64,000 nucleotides of DNA from Williamsia sp. DF01-3 (GTDB taxonomy: Bacteria > Actinomycetota > Actinomycetes > Mycobacteriales > Mycobacteriaceae): the NCBI RefSeq assembly GCF_023051145.1, contig NZ_JALKFS010000002.1, positions 1 through 64,000 of the forward strand, written 5' to 3'. Position numbers and translations under genes: made by a program. Shown here one piece after another: positions 51,501-61,250 of this stretch. Positions within the stretch are counted from its first letter, which is position 1. Every line of letters starts with the position of its first letter. Under the pieces are notes generated by a model. The model saw nothing but the letters and a program-made list of their open reading frames with translations, made no database searches and was not told the origin of the DNA.

Positions 51501-51537
51501 TAGTCGAGGTGTGACGATCGGGTGGGTGGGGAAGTGG

Positions 51538-53868
51538 CTAGGCATGCTGCAGCGGCCGGTGGGTGGGTGCCGATGCGGGTGTGGCCGGCGCCGCCGAGGT
51601 GGCGCGGGAGGTGAATCCGCGCAAGCGCAGGCTATTGCTGACCACGAACACACTGGACAACGCCATGGCAGCCCCGGCGAGCATGGGGTTGAGCAGCCCG
51701 AGCGCGGCCAGGGGGATAGCAGCGATGTTGTAGGCGAACGCCCAGAACAGATTCATCTTGATGGTCCCCAATGTTTTGCGCGCCAACCGGATCGCGTCGG
51801 CCGCCGAGCGCAGATCACCGCGCACCAGGGTGATGTCGGCGGCTTCGATGGCCACGTCGGTCCCGGTACCCATGGCCAGCCCCAGATCGGCCTGAGCGAG
51901 GGCGGCGGCATCGTTGACACCGTCGCCGACCATGGCCACTGTTTTGCCCTGCTTTTGCAGGTCGGCAATGACGGCGAGTTTGTCCTGGGGCAGGACCTCG
52001 GCGATGACGTCGGTGATACCGACCTGGGCGGCGACGTGGTCGGCGGCGCCTTGATTGTCCCCGGTGAGCAGAATCGGGGTCAGGCCCAGAGCAGTGAACT
52101 GGGCGATCGCGGCGGCGCTGGTCGGTTTGATGGTGTCAGCGACCACGAGCACGCCTCGGACGCGGCCATCCCAGGCCACCACGACAGCGGTTTTCCCGAT
52201 CTGCTCCGCCTCAGTCTTGGCCGCGGCCAGCGTGCCCTCGAGGGGCAGAGACCAGTCGGCGAGCATACTTTCACGGCCCACCAGCACCGCGTGGTCCTCG
52301 ATGACGCCGTGTACACCTTTGCCGTCCACGCTGGTGAACGACTCCACCGACGGTAGCGGCCCGGTCTGCTCGGCCGCGGCGGCCGCGATGGCCCGGGCAA
52401 TGGGGTGTTCGGAGGCGTGCTCGAGCGCGCCGGCCAGGCGTAACACATCGTCGGAGGACACCTCGTCGGTGGTGATGATCTCGTGCAGGGTCATCGTTCC
52501 AGTGGTCACGGTGCCGGTCTTGTCCAGGACGATGGTGTCCACGGCGCGAGTCGATTCGAGTACCTCGGGGCCTTTGATCAAAATCCCCAGCTGGGCTCCG
52601 CGGCCGGTGCCCACCAGCAGTGCGGTGGGGGTGGCTAAGCCCAATGCGCAGGGGCAGGCGATGATCAGCACGGCCACCGCTGCGGTGAATGCGGCGCTGA
52701 GGGGGAATCCGGCCCCGATCCAGCCGCCGAGGACCGCGACGGCGATGGCGATGACGATGGGGACGAAGATTCCGGAGATGCGGTCTGCGAGTCGCTGGAC
52801 TTGCGCTTTGCCTGATTGGGCGTCTTCGACGAGCTGAGCCATTCGCGCCAGTTGGGTGTCGGTTCCCACGCGGGTGGCCCGCACGATGAGGCGGCCGCCG
52901 GCGTTGACGGTGGCGCCGGTGACTGGGTCGCCTTCGCTGACTTCGACCGGGAGGGATTCGCCGGTCAGCATGCTCGCATCGACGGCGGAGCGTCCGGTGG
53001 TGATGACGCCGTCGGTGGCGATCTTCTCTCCGGGCCGCACCACGAACTCATCGTCCACGTGTAGTTCGGTGATGGGGATGCGGGTTTCGGTGCCGCCGCG
53101 TAGGACAGCGACGTCTTTGGCTCCGAGTTCGAGTAGGGCGCGGAGTGCGGCTCCGGCTTGGCGTTTGGAGCGTTTTTCGAAGTAGCGGCCGGCCAGGATG
53201 AACATGGTGACTCCGGCGGCGACTTCCAGGTAGATGTTGCCCGCGCCGTCGGAGGGGGAGACGGTCAACTCGAAACCGTGGGTCATTCCGGGTTGGCCCG
53301 CCGTGCCCCAGAACAGCGCGTAGATCGACCAGGCCAAGGCTGCGAGGGTGCCGACCGACACCAAGGTGTCCATGGTGGCGGTTCCGTGCCGCAGGTTCGT
53401 CCACGCGGCTTTGTGGAAGGGCCAGGCGCCCCACACGATGACCGGTGCAGCCAGGGTGAGCGAGGCCCACTGCCAGTAGGTGAACTGCCACGCTGGAACC
53501 ATCGCCAGGGCAATGACCGGCACCGTCAACACGACCGAGACCCAGAGCCGCTGGCGCAAGGCGGCCAGCTCGCTGTCGGGGCGGGTGCGCTGATCGCCGC
53601 CTTCGGCGCCATCGCTGGTGCGCGCGGTGGGCAGGGCAGCGGTGTAGCCGGCCTGTTCGACGGTGGCGATGAGTGTCGTGGGATCGAGATCGCCGGAGGT
53701 GGTGGTGACTTTCGCCTTTTCGGTGGCGTAGTTCACCGTCGCGGTCACCCCGGGCAGTTTGTTGAGCTTGCGTTCGATCCGGTTGGCGCACGACGCGCAG
53801 GTCATGCCGCCGATCTCGAGTTCGAGTGCAGCAGGAGTCTGAGGTGCAGGTGCAGGTGCAGTAGCCAT
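51538..53868 (-). CDS. copA: CopA-type Cu(I)-exporting P1B-ATPase
   Basis: 776 residues. An N-terminal heavy-metal domain with [13 protein letters not shown], membrane motif ACPCALGLA (CPC), [18 protein letters not shown] (HP motif) and [12 protein letters not shown]. It pumps cytosolic Cu(I) outward and is fed by CopZ. Third gene of the copZ operon (55168-51538). Confidence 0.93.
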   Translation of the reverse strand: MATAPAPAPQTPAALELEIGGMTCASCANRIERKLNKLPGVTATVNYATEKAKVTTTSGDLDPTTLIATVEQAGYTAALPTARTSDGAEGGDQRTRPDSELAALRQRLWVSVVLTVPVIALAMVPAWQFTYWQWASLTLAAPVIVWGAWPFHKAAWTNLRHGTATMDTLVSVGTLAALAWSIYALFWGTAGQPGMTHGFELTVSPSDGAGNIYLEVAAGVTMFILAGRYFEKRSKRQAGAALRALLELGAKDVAVLRGGTETRIPITELHVDDEFVVRPGEKIATDGVITTGRSAVDASMLTGESLPVEVSEGDPVTGATVNAGGRLIVRATRVGTDTQLARMAQLVEDAQSGKAQVQRLADRISGIFVPIVIAIAVAVLGGWIGAGFPLSAAFTAAVAVLIIACPCALGLATPTALLVGTGRGAQLGILIKGPEVLESTRAVDTIVLDKTGTVTTGTMTLHEIITTDEVSSDDVLRLAGALEHASEHPIARAIAAAAAEQTGPLPSVESFTSVDGKGVHGVIEDHAVLVGRESMLADWSLPLEGTLAAAKTEAEQIGKTAVVVAWDGRVRGVLVVADTIKPTSAAAIAQFTALGLTPILLTGDNQGAADHVAAQVGITDVIAEVLPQDKLAVIADLQKQGKTVAMVGDGVNDAAALAQADLGLAMGTGTDVAIEAADITLVRGDLRSAADAIRLARKTLGTIKMNLFWAFAYNIAAIPLAALGLLNPMLAGAAMALSSVFVVSNSLRLRGFTSRATSAAPATPASAPTHRPLQHA

Positions 53869-53901
53869 GGTGTTCCTTCTGAACGGGGTTGTGCGCGTGG
53901 G

Positions 53902-54873
53902 TCAGTGGCCGCCGTGGGCGTCGGTGGGTGCCGGCGCCGGGGGCGGACTGGCCGTAGGTGCCGAGGGGGTGGAGGCCGCCGGACCGGCGGCGTTCAGGAC
54001 GAACTCGGCGGTGTGCACCTGCCCGTCGACTTTGAAATCGAAATACAGCAAATACCGGCCAGGGGTGGGTGCGGCGGTCGCGAACTGCACCTGCGGACCC
54101 GAGAGCTGTTCTGGGCCAGCAGGTGCTGCGCCTTCGGGATGCACGTGCAGGTAGGCCAGATCCCCCTCGCGCAGGGCCACCAGGTGTCCGTAGGCGCCGA
54201 GGTAAGGCTCCAGGGTGGTCACTGGCTGACCGTCGCGGGTGATGCGGGCCGTCACCGTCGAGGTGCTGGCGGAAGTAAGGTCCCCGGTGAGGGTGACCTG
54301 GTAGCCGGCCACCTCATCGGTGGAGCTCACCGGCCGTGCCGCCGGCGGAGCAACCTCGCCGGCCACGGTCACTGTGCTGGTCAAGGTGATGTCCGTGTCG
54401 GAGGCGGCAGGAACGAAATCAGCGAAAACGCGGTAGCTGCCGGCCGCGGGCCACTGCCACGGCAGCGACCACCGCCCATCGGCGCCCATCGTGGGATGCA
54501 CGTGGCGGTAGTTGGAGCCATCGGTGGCGACGACAATGGCATGGAGCTGTTTGTCGTGGGAGGTCGCAAATCCGGTGACCGGGCGAGCGTCGGGGCCGAT
54601 GATGGTGAACGCCAGCTCACCGCTTTCGCCGACACGGTTGGGTGCGGCCAGAGCGGTCAAGGCATAGCCACCGGCAGCGATCGACACGCCGCGTACCGGT
54701 GCGGCGGCTCCTGCGGGAGCAGTAGTGGTGGGGGCGTGGGCGGTGTGCTCAGCGGAGGTGGTCCAGTCGCGGGCGACCCGATCAGGTACTACAGCAGCGG
54801 CCACGACGAATGCGGCCCCAAAGACTGCCACCAGAGCTGCGCCGTAGAGAGCTAACCGGGTCGCGGTGTTCAT
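53902..54873 (-). CDS. Membrane-anchored copper-associated protein, HxHP motifs
   Basis: 323 residues from ATG 54873, the best of three consecutive ATGs (AAGGAGA upstream). The N-terminal anchor is RLALYGAALVAVFGAAFVVA. Two beta-sandwich-like halves carry YRHVHPTMG and YLHVHPEG, candidate copper sites, and an end AHGGH. The type is found beside copA in mycobacteria and relatives and is probably an outer copper buffer; the family name is unknown. Confidence 0.68.
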   Translation of the reverse strand: MNTATRLALYGAALVAVFGAAFVVAAAVVPDRVARDWTTSAEHTAHAPTTTAPAGAAAPVRGVSIAAGGYALTALAAPNRVGESGELAFTIIGPDARPVTGFATSHDKQLHAIVVATDGSNYRHVHPTMGADGRWSLPWQWPAAGSYRVFADFVPAASDTDITLTSTVTVAGEVAPPAARPVSSTDEVAGYQVTLTGDLTSASTSTVTARITRDGQPVTTLEPYLGAYGHLVALREGDLAYLHVHPEGAAPAGPEQLSGPQVQFATAAPTPGRYLLYFDFKVDGQVHTAEFVLNAAGPAASTPSAPTASPPPAPAPTDAHGGH

Positions 54874-54961
54874 CATCATTCTCCTTGTTCACGAAACGGA
54901 TGAGCGGGGGCAGATACCCGGCGCCGCAGAAACTTCTCACCGGCGCCGGGTACCGCTGTGG

Positions 54962-55168
54962 TCACTCGGCGACCTGGTACCCCGCCTCGGCCACGGCCGC
55001 CTTGACCGCAGCCGGCTCGATCGTGTCGGTGCTGGTGATGGTGACCGCACCGGTGCCCAGATCGACCTCGACATCGGACACCCCAGCCAAGGCGCCGACC
55101 TCCTCTCGGACCGAGGACGCGCAATGGCCGCAGGTCATTCCGGTAACGGTGACAGTGGACGTACTCAT
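54962..55168 (-). CDS. copZ: CopZ-like copper chaperone
   Basis: 68 residues with VTGMTCGHCASSVRE, the MTCxxC motif binding Cu(I), in the ferredoxin-like HMA fold. It delivers copper to CopA or CsoR. The first gene of the copZ-HxHP-copA operon, with a CsoR box 83-98 bases upstream. Confidence 0.9.
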   Translation of the reverse strand: MSTSTVTVTGMTCGHCASSVREEVGALAGVSDVEVDLGTGAVTITSTDTIEPAAVKAAVAEAGYQVAE

Positions 55169-55250
55169 GACAACCCCTTGCTCTTGTAACTGCAGTGCCG
55201 TGCAGGTGGTGACGCACGGAGACCTCATCAAGGCCTACCTACGGTCTACC

Positions 55251-55266
55251 ATACCCCCTAGGGTAT
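55251..55266. promoter_or_regulatory. CsoR operator before copZ
   Basis: ATACCCCCTAGGGTAT, nearly the same palindrome as at 51485-51500, upstream of copZ on the minus strand. Confidence 0.7.
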
Positions 55267-56100
55267 TCAAGGGCGAGGTGTGAGGGTCCACAGGTCGGCG
55301 TTGGTGGCGGCGTAGGCAGTGCCGTCGGGTGCGACGGTGATCGCGTCGGGAGCCCCGATCCAGGAATGTTGCAGCCAGGCCCGGCCCTCGAAGCGTTGCC
55401 AGGAGTACCCCTCGGCATCGACTGCCCACAGTGTGCTGCCGCTCCCGGCGAGTAGCCCGATGGTGGGTGCGGCGACCTCGGCGAACGAGCGCCCGTCATC
55501 GATGCTGTGCCACACCGCGCCTTCGTCGGTGGCCGCCCAGATACCGTCGTCGGTGATCGCCAGGGTGCGTGGAACCAGTTGTGCTCCAGCAGTCCATGTT
55601 TCGCCGCCATCATGGGAGACCCGTAGGGGCCCGCCATCGGAGCCGATCAGCAGTCCGTCCGCGGCGGCCAGCACGTGAAAGTCAACCTCTCCAGACAGGG
55701 AGCGGTCTTGCCAGCTGCGGCCCCCGTCAGTACTGGCCAGCAGTCCCAGCGGGTTGGGGGCGGTGCTGGACCTACCGGGATGGCCCGAGGCGAAGACCAC
55801 ATCGCTGCCGGGTATTCCGGTCAGGCCCATCAGGTCATCGTCGGAAGTGCCCACCGCGGTGGTCGCCCCGGAGGGATCGATCGCGACCAGCCCGTGGTGG
55901 GTTCCGGCCAACAACGTTCGGTCGGCGGACACCTGCAACCCATGCAGGTGTGACACCCCGGGTGAGAGGGCGATGCGCGCGGTGACCTCAGCGCTGGGCT
56001 GGGCCCGCTCGGGAGCAGGATCAGCCGAGGTGCACCCGGGCAGCACCAGCATCACCACACTGATGCCGCACGCGGCGGCCACCGTGCGAGGACCCCTCAT
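55267..56100 (-). CDS. F510_1955-like lipoprotein with Asp-box repeats
   Basis: 277 residues with lipobox VLPGC near residue 23. A beta-propeller with Asp-box-like repeats (STDGGRSWQDR, SHDGGETWTAG, SIDDGRSFAEV), similar to F510_1955 glycosylhydrolase-like proteins often found in copper loci. Sialidase-type catalysis has not been shown for them; copper-linked wall function is inference. ATGA overlap with the L,D-transpeptidase gene. Confidence 0.72.
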   Translation of the reverse strand: MRGPRTVAAACGISVVMLVLPGCTSADPAPERAQPSAEVTARIALSPGVSHLHGLQVSADRTLLAGTHHGLVAIDPSGATTAVGTSDDDLMGLTGIPGSDVVFASGHPGRSSTAPNPLGLLASTDGGRSWQDRSLSGEVDFHVLAAADGLLIGSDGGPLRVSHDGGETWTAGAQLVPRTLAITDDGIWAATDEGAVWHSIDDGRSFAEVAAPTIGLLAGSGSTLWAVDAEGYSWQRFEGRAWLQHSWIGAPDAITVAPDGTAYAATNADLWTLTPRP

Positions 56101-57328
56101 TGCAGTGCGCTGCCGACGAGCCACTGTTCCCAGGGCACGCTCCAGTCCCCGTTTTGCCAGAGCTCCAGGGGCGGGCCGCCGGTGTTGCGGACTTCCACGA
56201 TGTCTCCGGGGACCGAGAAGTCGTAGAACCAGCGGGCGTTGTCGGGGTTGAGGTTCAAGCACCCGGCGGACATGTTGGTGTTGCCTTGCTGGGCGATGGT
56301 GTCGGTCAATTCGTGCAAGTAGATGCCGTCGTTGCTGATGCGGGTGGCGTAGTTGATCGATTGGCGATACCCCAAGCGCGAGTTCACCGGTAGCCCGTAG
56401 GTGGAGGAGTCCATGATGACCGGGTTGGCCTTGTCGAGCACGGTATAGGTGCCCGATTGGGTCCAGAAGTGGATGGTGCGGCCGTTGACGGTCTCGGTGC
56501 CCCCGCGGCCCATCGAGGTGGGCATAGTGCGTACCAACTCACCGTTGTTGAACACCGACACCTGTTTGGTGGTGTCGTCAGCGATCGAGACATGGGCATC
56601 ACCGATGGTGAACGAGGTGCTCACGTCCTCTTGACCGAATAAGTTCTCTCCCAACTGAACTCCGTAGATGTTGGCGCTCACCGACACCGTGGTGCCGGGG
56701 GTGTAGTACTCGCGGGGACGCCAGTGCACGCTTCGCTCGTCGACCCAGTTCCAGGACCCGGTCACCGGGGGTCGGTGCGCACCACCAGCGACCGTTCGGC
56801 GGCGGCGCGGTCGCCGATGGGCTCGTCGAACTGGGCCACCACCACGATCCCGACTCCGTAGGTGGCGCCGTCGGTGAGCAGGTTCCCGCCGGTGCTGACA
56901 AAGGTCGGTTTGGTCTGCGTGCCTGGGGTGACCGTGGAGAACGAGATGGTGCGTTCGGTGCGCTGGTCCTCGTGCACAGCAGCCGCGGTCAGGGTGTAGG
57001 TGCGGCCGTACCCCAGTGGCACAGCTGGCTTCCAGTCCACCCGATCCGGGGTGTAGAAACCGTCGATCTGGGTGCCGGTCTCGTTGGTCAGCACCACCGA
57101 TTCCAATGTGCCCGCAGAGGTTTGCACCTCCACCCGATCAGTGGGGGTGACGGTGGCGTCGCCGTCGCCGGGCGTGATGGTCAGTTGCGGGGCATCATCG
57201 CCCGGCCGGTCGGCCGAGGCGGCTGCCGACGTGCTCGAGGATGGTGTGGACGGGGACGAGGTGCAGGCGGTCAGTGCTGCCACACAGAGCGCCACCACCG
57301 CCAGCCCCCACCGGGGAGGGGTTCGCAT
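56097..57328 (-). pseudogene. L,D-transpeptidase lipoprotein, frameshifted
   Basis: Lipobox LTAC in the signal peptide of ATG 57328, then Ig-like domains. The frame breaks in a C5 run near 56765-56769 (RSLVVRTDPR stop), and the other frame continues VTGSWNWVDERSVHWRPREY to the YkuD domain. One added C gives RTDPPVTGSWNW and 410 residues, as in mycobacterial LdtMt2-like enzymes that make 3-3 peptidoglycan cross-links. The catalytic region is LHELTDTIAQQGNTNMSAGC, with SAGC instead of SHGC. Confidence 0.78.
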
Positions 57329-57486
57329 GAAAACTCCGAAAAGTGATGAGAAAGGGAAGCCAGGCAACGGCTGCGCCCGGGTTGGTAGCGACCAGGACGG
57401 TGCTGCTGAAGCCAAGAAAGGGGACACGTGGAACGCCAGACCCCGATCTGGCACCGGCGGTGCCAGACCGGGGCGCTGCGCCAGGC

Positions 57487-58149
57487 CTACTGCGTTTGCA
57501 GCGCCTTCATGGTGTCGATCTCAGTCTGCTGGGTTTGCACGATGGTGCGGGCCAACTGCTTGGCCTGCTCATTCGAGCCGTCCGCGATCTCGGTGTTGGC
57601 CATCTCGATGGCACCGGTGTGGTGTTCGATCATCATCGTCAGCCACGCCTGATCGAACTCAGCGCCGTTCTTGGCGGCCAGATCGGTCATGTCCTGCTCA
57701 GACATCATCCCGCTCATACCGCCGCTGCCGCCGTGGTCCATACCGCCCATGTCGGCGCCGGTGGTCGGGGCGGGTTTGCCCCACTGCGCCAGCCACTGCT
57801 GCAGCTGCGTCATCTCCGGGCCCTGGGCGGACTTGATTGCCGCGGCCAGCTCGATGATCTGCGGGTTGGTGGTGCGCCCTTGCACCAGATCGGCCATCTC
57901 CACAGCCTGAGCGTGATGGGGATACATCATCTGCGCGAACATCACATCGGCATCGTTGAACTGTGCGGCGGCCTCGGCCGACGGCGACGGTGCGGCACTG
58001 GCCGATGCCGTCGACGACATCGAGTCGCCGCCCATCGAATCCATATCGTGGCCGCCGTCGTCGCTGCAGCCGGCTAGCACCACGGCCGCGGCGACGCCGG
58101 CGGCGGATGCAACAACTTTGAGTCGGGTGGTACGGGTCGAAAACATCAT
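57487..58149 (-). CDS. DUF305 copper-associated lipoprotein
   Basis: 220 residues with lipobox VLAGC. Two ferritin-like halves carry MMYPHHAQAVEMADLV and MMIEHHTGAIEMANTEI, the conserved MxxHHxxA/GxxMA metal motifs of DUF305, and Met/His-rich linkers (GGHDMDSMGG). These proteins are often copper-induced and probably bind copper outside the membrane. Confidence 0.85.
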   Translation of the reverse strand: MMFSTRTTRLKVVASAAGVAAAVVLAGCSDDGGHDMDSMGGDSMSSTASASAAPSPSAEAAAQFNDADVMFAQMMYPHHAQAVEMADLVQGRTTNPQIIELAAAIKSAQGPEMTQLQQWLAQWGKPAPTTGADMGGMDHGGSGGMSGMMSEQDMTDLAAKNGAEFDQAWLTMMIEHHTGAIEMANTEIADGSNEQAKQLARTIVQTQQTEIDTMKALQTQ

Positions 58150-58252
58150 CGTCTCCTTGAAAACAAAAGTGGCAGAGCGGAATCTAGAGTCGCGACGCGC
58201 CGAGGTAGGCACGTGCGAGTGTCAAACGAACGTGCCGTTGGCACCTCGTCTG

Positions 58253-58750
58253 TCAGATCCGCAACACCGACAATTTCTCCAAAGATGGCGCCGCCCACGG
58301 CGGCGCACGCGAGGCATACCCGCCCATCACCAGCGCCCACGCGGCCGAGCAACTCTCATTTTCTCGTAGATCCAGAAGACGGCGCACCACAATCAACGCG
58401 GTCGCGATCGTGATGACGGCCATGCACATCGCCATCCCAACATGCGGCGAACAGCCGTCACTGCACCCCATCTCGAGCACAACACCCGACCCGGCCATCA
58501 CCGCGGCGGCCAGCTCGTTGGTCTCGGCGTGGTGACCGACGTCGGGGTGTAAAGCGGAGACCGCCGTGGGACCAGCGGCACTATGTCCGCTGGGGGGATG
58601 CACCATCGGTACCGAATGCATCAGCAACACACCCAGCAGCACCCCGAACGCGGCGCACGTCATCACCGCCGCGGTCAGCCACCCGCCCTGGCGGGGGCGC
58701 GCAGAAAACCCGGCGATGGACCCGCCGTCAAGGCGCGGCAACACTGGCAT
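58253..58750 (-). CDS. DUF6153-like membrane protein
   Basis: 165 residues from ATG 58750 (GGGGGTGCAT upstream). Two membrane segments (WLTAAVMTCAAFGVLLGVLL; GMAMCMAVITIATALIVVRR) with outer His/Cys residues (HSVPMVHPP; HPDVGHH; CSDGCSPH) that could hold copper. Matches the small DUF6153 proteins found in actinobacterial copper loci. A weak CsoR-like palindrome lies upstream. Confidence 0.65.
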   Translation of the reverse strand: MPVLPRLDGGSIAGFSARPRQGGWLTAAVMTCAAFGVLLGVLLMHSVPMVHPPSGHSAAGPTAVSALHPDVGHHAETNELAAAVMAGSGVVLEMGCSDGCSPHVGMAMCMAVITIATALIVVRRLLDLRENESCSAAWALVMGGYASRAPPWAAPSLEKLSVLRI

Positions 58751-58785
58751 ATGCACCCCCGTCCGTTCTTTGTCTCGCTAGCTCT

Positions 58786-58803
58786 TTACCCCTGGGAGGT
58801 ATC
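58786..58803. promoter_or_regulatory. Degenerate CsoR-like box
   Basis: TTACCCCTGGGAGGTATC, imperfect palindrome resembling the two better CsoR boxes, 36 bases before the DUF6153-like start. Confidence 0.4.
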
Positions 58804-58953
58804 ACCCGATGGTAGATCACGATCAGATCGGCAGCTGGACACTGGATAGAACAAACCCCGTCTACAACATGTCGACTATGACGGGCCGCGGCGGAGTGAA
58901 GACTCGCACGGTGGGGGCCATCCCCCGCATGTCGAACATAGGTTCCCTTGGGT

Positions 58954-59379
58954 TCATTGCGTCGTTGTCGGGGCTGACCTGGGCTTCTGCGTTGAAGACG
59001 GTGTTGTCGACGTGGAGGCGATGGCATTTGCGCGCCGTTGTCCGTGGGCGACGGCGAGCTGGTGGCGCAGCTTTTTGTTCTCTTCGGTGAGCTCGGAGAT
59101 GCGGGCGTGGGCGAGTTCGATTCGGCTTTGCCACGACGCGTCGCTCGCTGGCGTCGCAGGAGAGGAGGAGATTCGGCCGCTGTTTTGGATCGCGTCGAGG
59201 AGGTCGGGCTGGGTGTAGATCCAGGATCTGGCGACGTGGGCGTGGCGCGCGAGGAGCGTGACGGTGATAGGTGCGGCTGCGGTATGAAGTTCTGTGAGCG
59301 CGTCGAGCGCGCGCCGCCGGGCATCGTCGCTGCGCCGGCGGGTGGCCAGGCGCAGGTGTTCGGTGTTGTCAGCCTTCAT
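58954..59379 (-). CDS. TnpC-like protein of the right operon
   Basis: 141 residues, ATGA overlap with its upstream neighbour. A helix-turn-helix (VTLLARHAHVARSWIYTQPD) and coiled coil (RIELAHARISELTEENKKLR), the layout of Tn554 TnpC. It faces the copper island from the other side than the left copy at 48530. Confidence 0.75.
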   Translation of the reverse strand: MKADNTEHLRLATRRRSDDARRRALDALTELHTAAAPITVTLLARHAHVARSWIYTQPDLLDAIQNSGRISSSPATPASDASWQSRIELAHARISELTEENKKLRHQLAVAHGQRRANAIASTSTTPSSTQKPRSAPTTTQ

Positions 59380-61250
59380 TCGGGTTGTCCTGCAGCATGT
59401 TTGCTCTCGTCGCGTTCGAGGCTGGCGATGATCGCGGTGAGGTTGTCGGCGGTGCGGGTGTTCATTTCGGCGAGCCGAGTCTGGCCGTTCTGTTCGGCGC
59501 GTTCGACGATGTGGAGTGTGAGTTGAAGGTGGTCGCGGTGCTGGGGCAGGAACTCGGGTGTGGTGATGAAGACGGGGCAGCTCAGACAAGCGTTGGCGTG
59601 CGGGCAGCTCTGTTGCAGCGGGAGGCCGCAGTATCCGTTGGGCAGGGCCATGGTGGCCCGGGAGAGGTGTTGTTTGGTCCACGCCGCATCAGCAAGGGGG
59701 CTGTCTTCGGCAACGGTGACGGGGTCGCCGTGAATGTTGACTTTGCGGGCTTGTTCCCAGTGTCTGCGGACGGTGCTGTCATGCAGCCGTGCGTAGTGGG
59801 CGGTCATTTCGGTGGAGGTGTGGTCGAGGATTTTGCGGACTACTTCTTGGGGCACGTCGTTGTTGATCAAACGGGTGCCGAGGGTATGACGGAACTGGTG
59901 GGCGGTGAGATGGATTGGTATCTGGTGTTCATCACGGATATCGCAGGCCAGAACCCAGGTCTTGAGTGCGGTGTTGAAGACGTTGGGGCCGGGGATCGCG
60001 GTGCCGTCGGCGTTGTTCTGGATCCGGGGGAACAGTGCTGCGGCTGGGGAGTAGGTCTCGCGGACGTGGGCGATCTGGGTGCCGATCTGGCCGGCCATCT
60101 CTTCGGAGATCGGCACCAGCGCTTCGCGTTTCATTTTTCGGTTGAGGTAGCGAAGGTAGGGCGCACCATCGCCGTCGCGGACTAGACAGTCTTGGCCCAG
60201 ATGCAGTGCGTCGTTGGACCGCAGCCCTGTTTGCATCAGGAGCGGGAACAGAAGGCGCCAGCGTGGGTCGGTGAGTTTGTCGAGGTTGCGCGGGGCTTCG
60301 AGTTGGGCCATCACGTACTCCGACAGTCCTCGGGGGAGCAGTGCCGTGGTGGCAGGGATGTCGTCGCTGTAGATCCCTGTGTTGGTCGGGACTCCGGGTA
60401 TCCAATCATGTTGTCTGGCAATAGTGAAGAACCGTGCGACCGAACTCAGCGCTATCCGTCGGCCGTTGGGGGTCAGGCCGTCCTCGCGCAGCAGCGTCAG
60501 GAGTCTGTCGATGACGGGGCGGGTGAGTTGTTGCGGTGCTGCGGCGGGTCCGTGCGTGGCGGTCAGCGCCCGGGACAGGCGGCTCAGGGAGATGACGTCC
60601 CGGCTGAGGCAGCTGGCGCTGAGCCCGGTGTCGTGGCGCCATCGGACGAACCTTTTCGCGGCGTCGCGAAGCCAGGGTTGGTCGATGTTGGTGAAGTCGA
60701 GAATCCAGCCGGCAGCAATACCGTCCACCCCGAGTCGGCGCAGCCGCCACCGGTCGTGTCGATATTCGTGCTCGAAGCTGGCGCAGCCAGCTAGAACGTC
60801 GAGTTGATCGATGGTGAACGTGAGGAACCCGATGTTGAGTTTGGCTGGCTTGTGATCCGGGTCGCCGGGGTTCGGCAGTCTGCGGCCGCGGCGTGGCCAG
60901 TCGCTCTCGTCGTGATCGAGGAGCGAGGTGATGGCCGATGCTTGCAGGCCGTTGATGAGCGAACGCAGAATCGAATAGCTCAGGTGCGGTGGGTTCGGGT
61001 GGGTGCGGGCCGTGCTGATGCCGTAGGCGATCTCCCATCGCAACGGAATCGGTAGTGCTGCCAGGGGAAGTGGACGATCTTCGGTGGTGTCGCCGAGGTT
61101 GCGGCTGCCACCGACCGGGTCCGAAAGCGTCAGCGTAATTGCATGGTTAGGATCCAGTTCGCCGGCCACGAGGGTACTGAGATCGTTTGGTTGGCCGACC
61201 AGCGCGCGCACCTCAGCTGTCCGCAGGGGGTCGTGGAGTAGTTGGTTCAA
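59376..61250 (-). CDS. TnpB-like tyrosine recombinase, right operon
   Basis: 624 residues. Box I QTGLRSNDALHLG, box II TAHQFRHTLGTRL (HxxR), HTSTEMTAHYARLH (His and Tyr). A C-terminal zinc-type cluster (CGLPLQQSCPHANACLSCPV). The length and cluster match Tn554 TnpB. It overlaps the TnpA-like gene by 38 bases, so both must be expressed together. Confidence 0.85.
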   Translation of the reverse strand: MNQLLHDPLRTAEVRALVGQPNDLSTLVAGELDPNHAITLTLSDPVGGSRNLGDTTEDRPLPLAALPIPLRWEIAYGISTARTHPNPPHLSYSILRSLINGLQASAITSLLDHDESDWPRRGRRLPNPGDPDHKPAKLNIGFLTFTIDQLDVLAGCASFEHEYRHDRWRLRRLGVDGIAAGWILDFTNIDQPWLRDAAKRFVRWRHDTGLSASCLSRDVISLSRLSRALTATHGPAAAPQQLTRPVIDRLLTLLREDGLTPNGRRIALSSVARFFTIARQHDWIPGVPTNTGIYSDDIPATTALLPRGLSEYVMAQLEAPRNLDKLTDPRWRLLFPLLMQTGLRSNDALHLGQDCLVRDGDGAPYLRYLNRKMKREALVPISEEMAGQIGTQIAHVRETYSPAAALFPRIQNNADGTAIPGPNVFNTALKTWVLACDIRDEHQIPIHLTAHQFRHTLGTRLINNDVPQEVVRKILDHTSTEMTAHYARLHDSTVRRHWEQARKVNIHGDPVTVAEDSPLADAAWTKQHLSRATMALPNGYCGLPLQQSCPHANACLSCPVFITTPEFLPQHRDHLQLTLHIVERAEQNGQTRLAEMNTRTADNLTAIIASLERDESKHAAGQPE

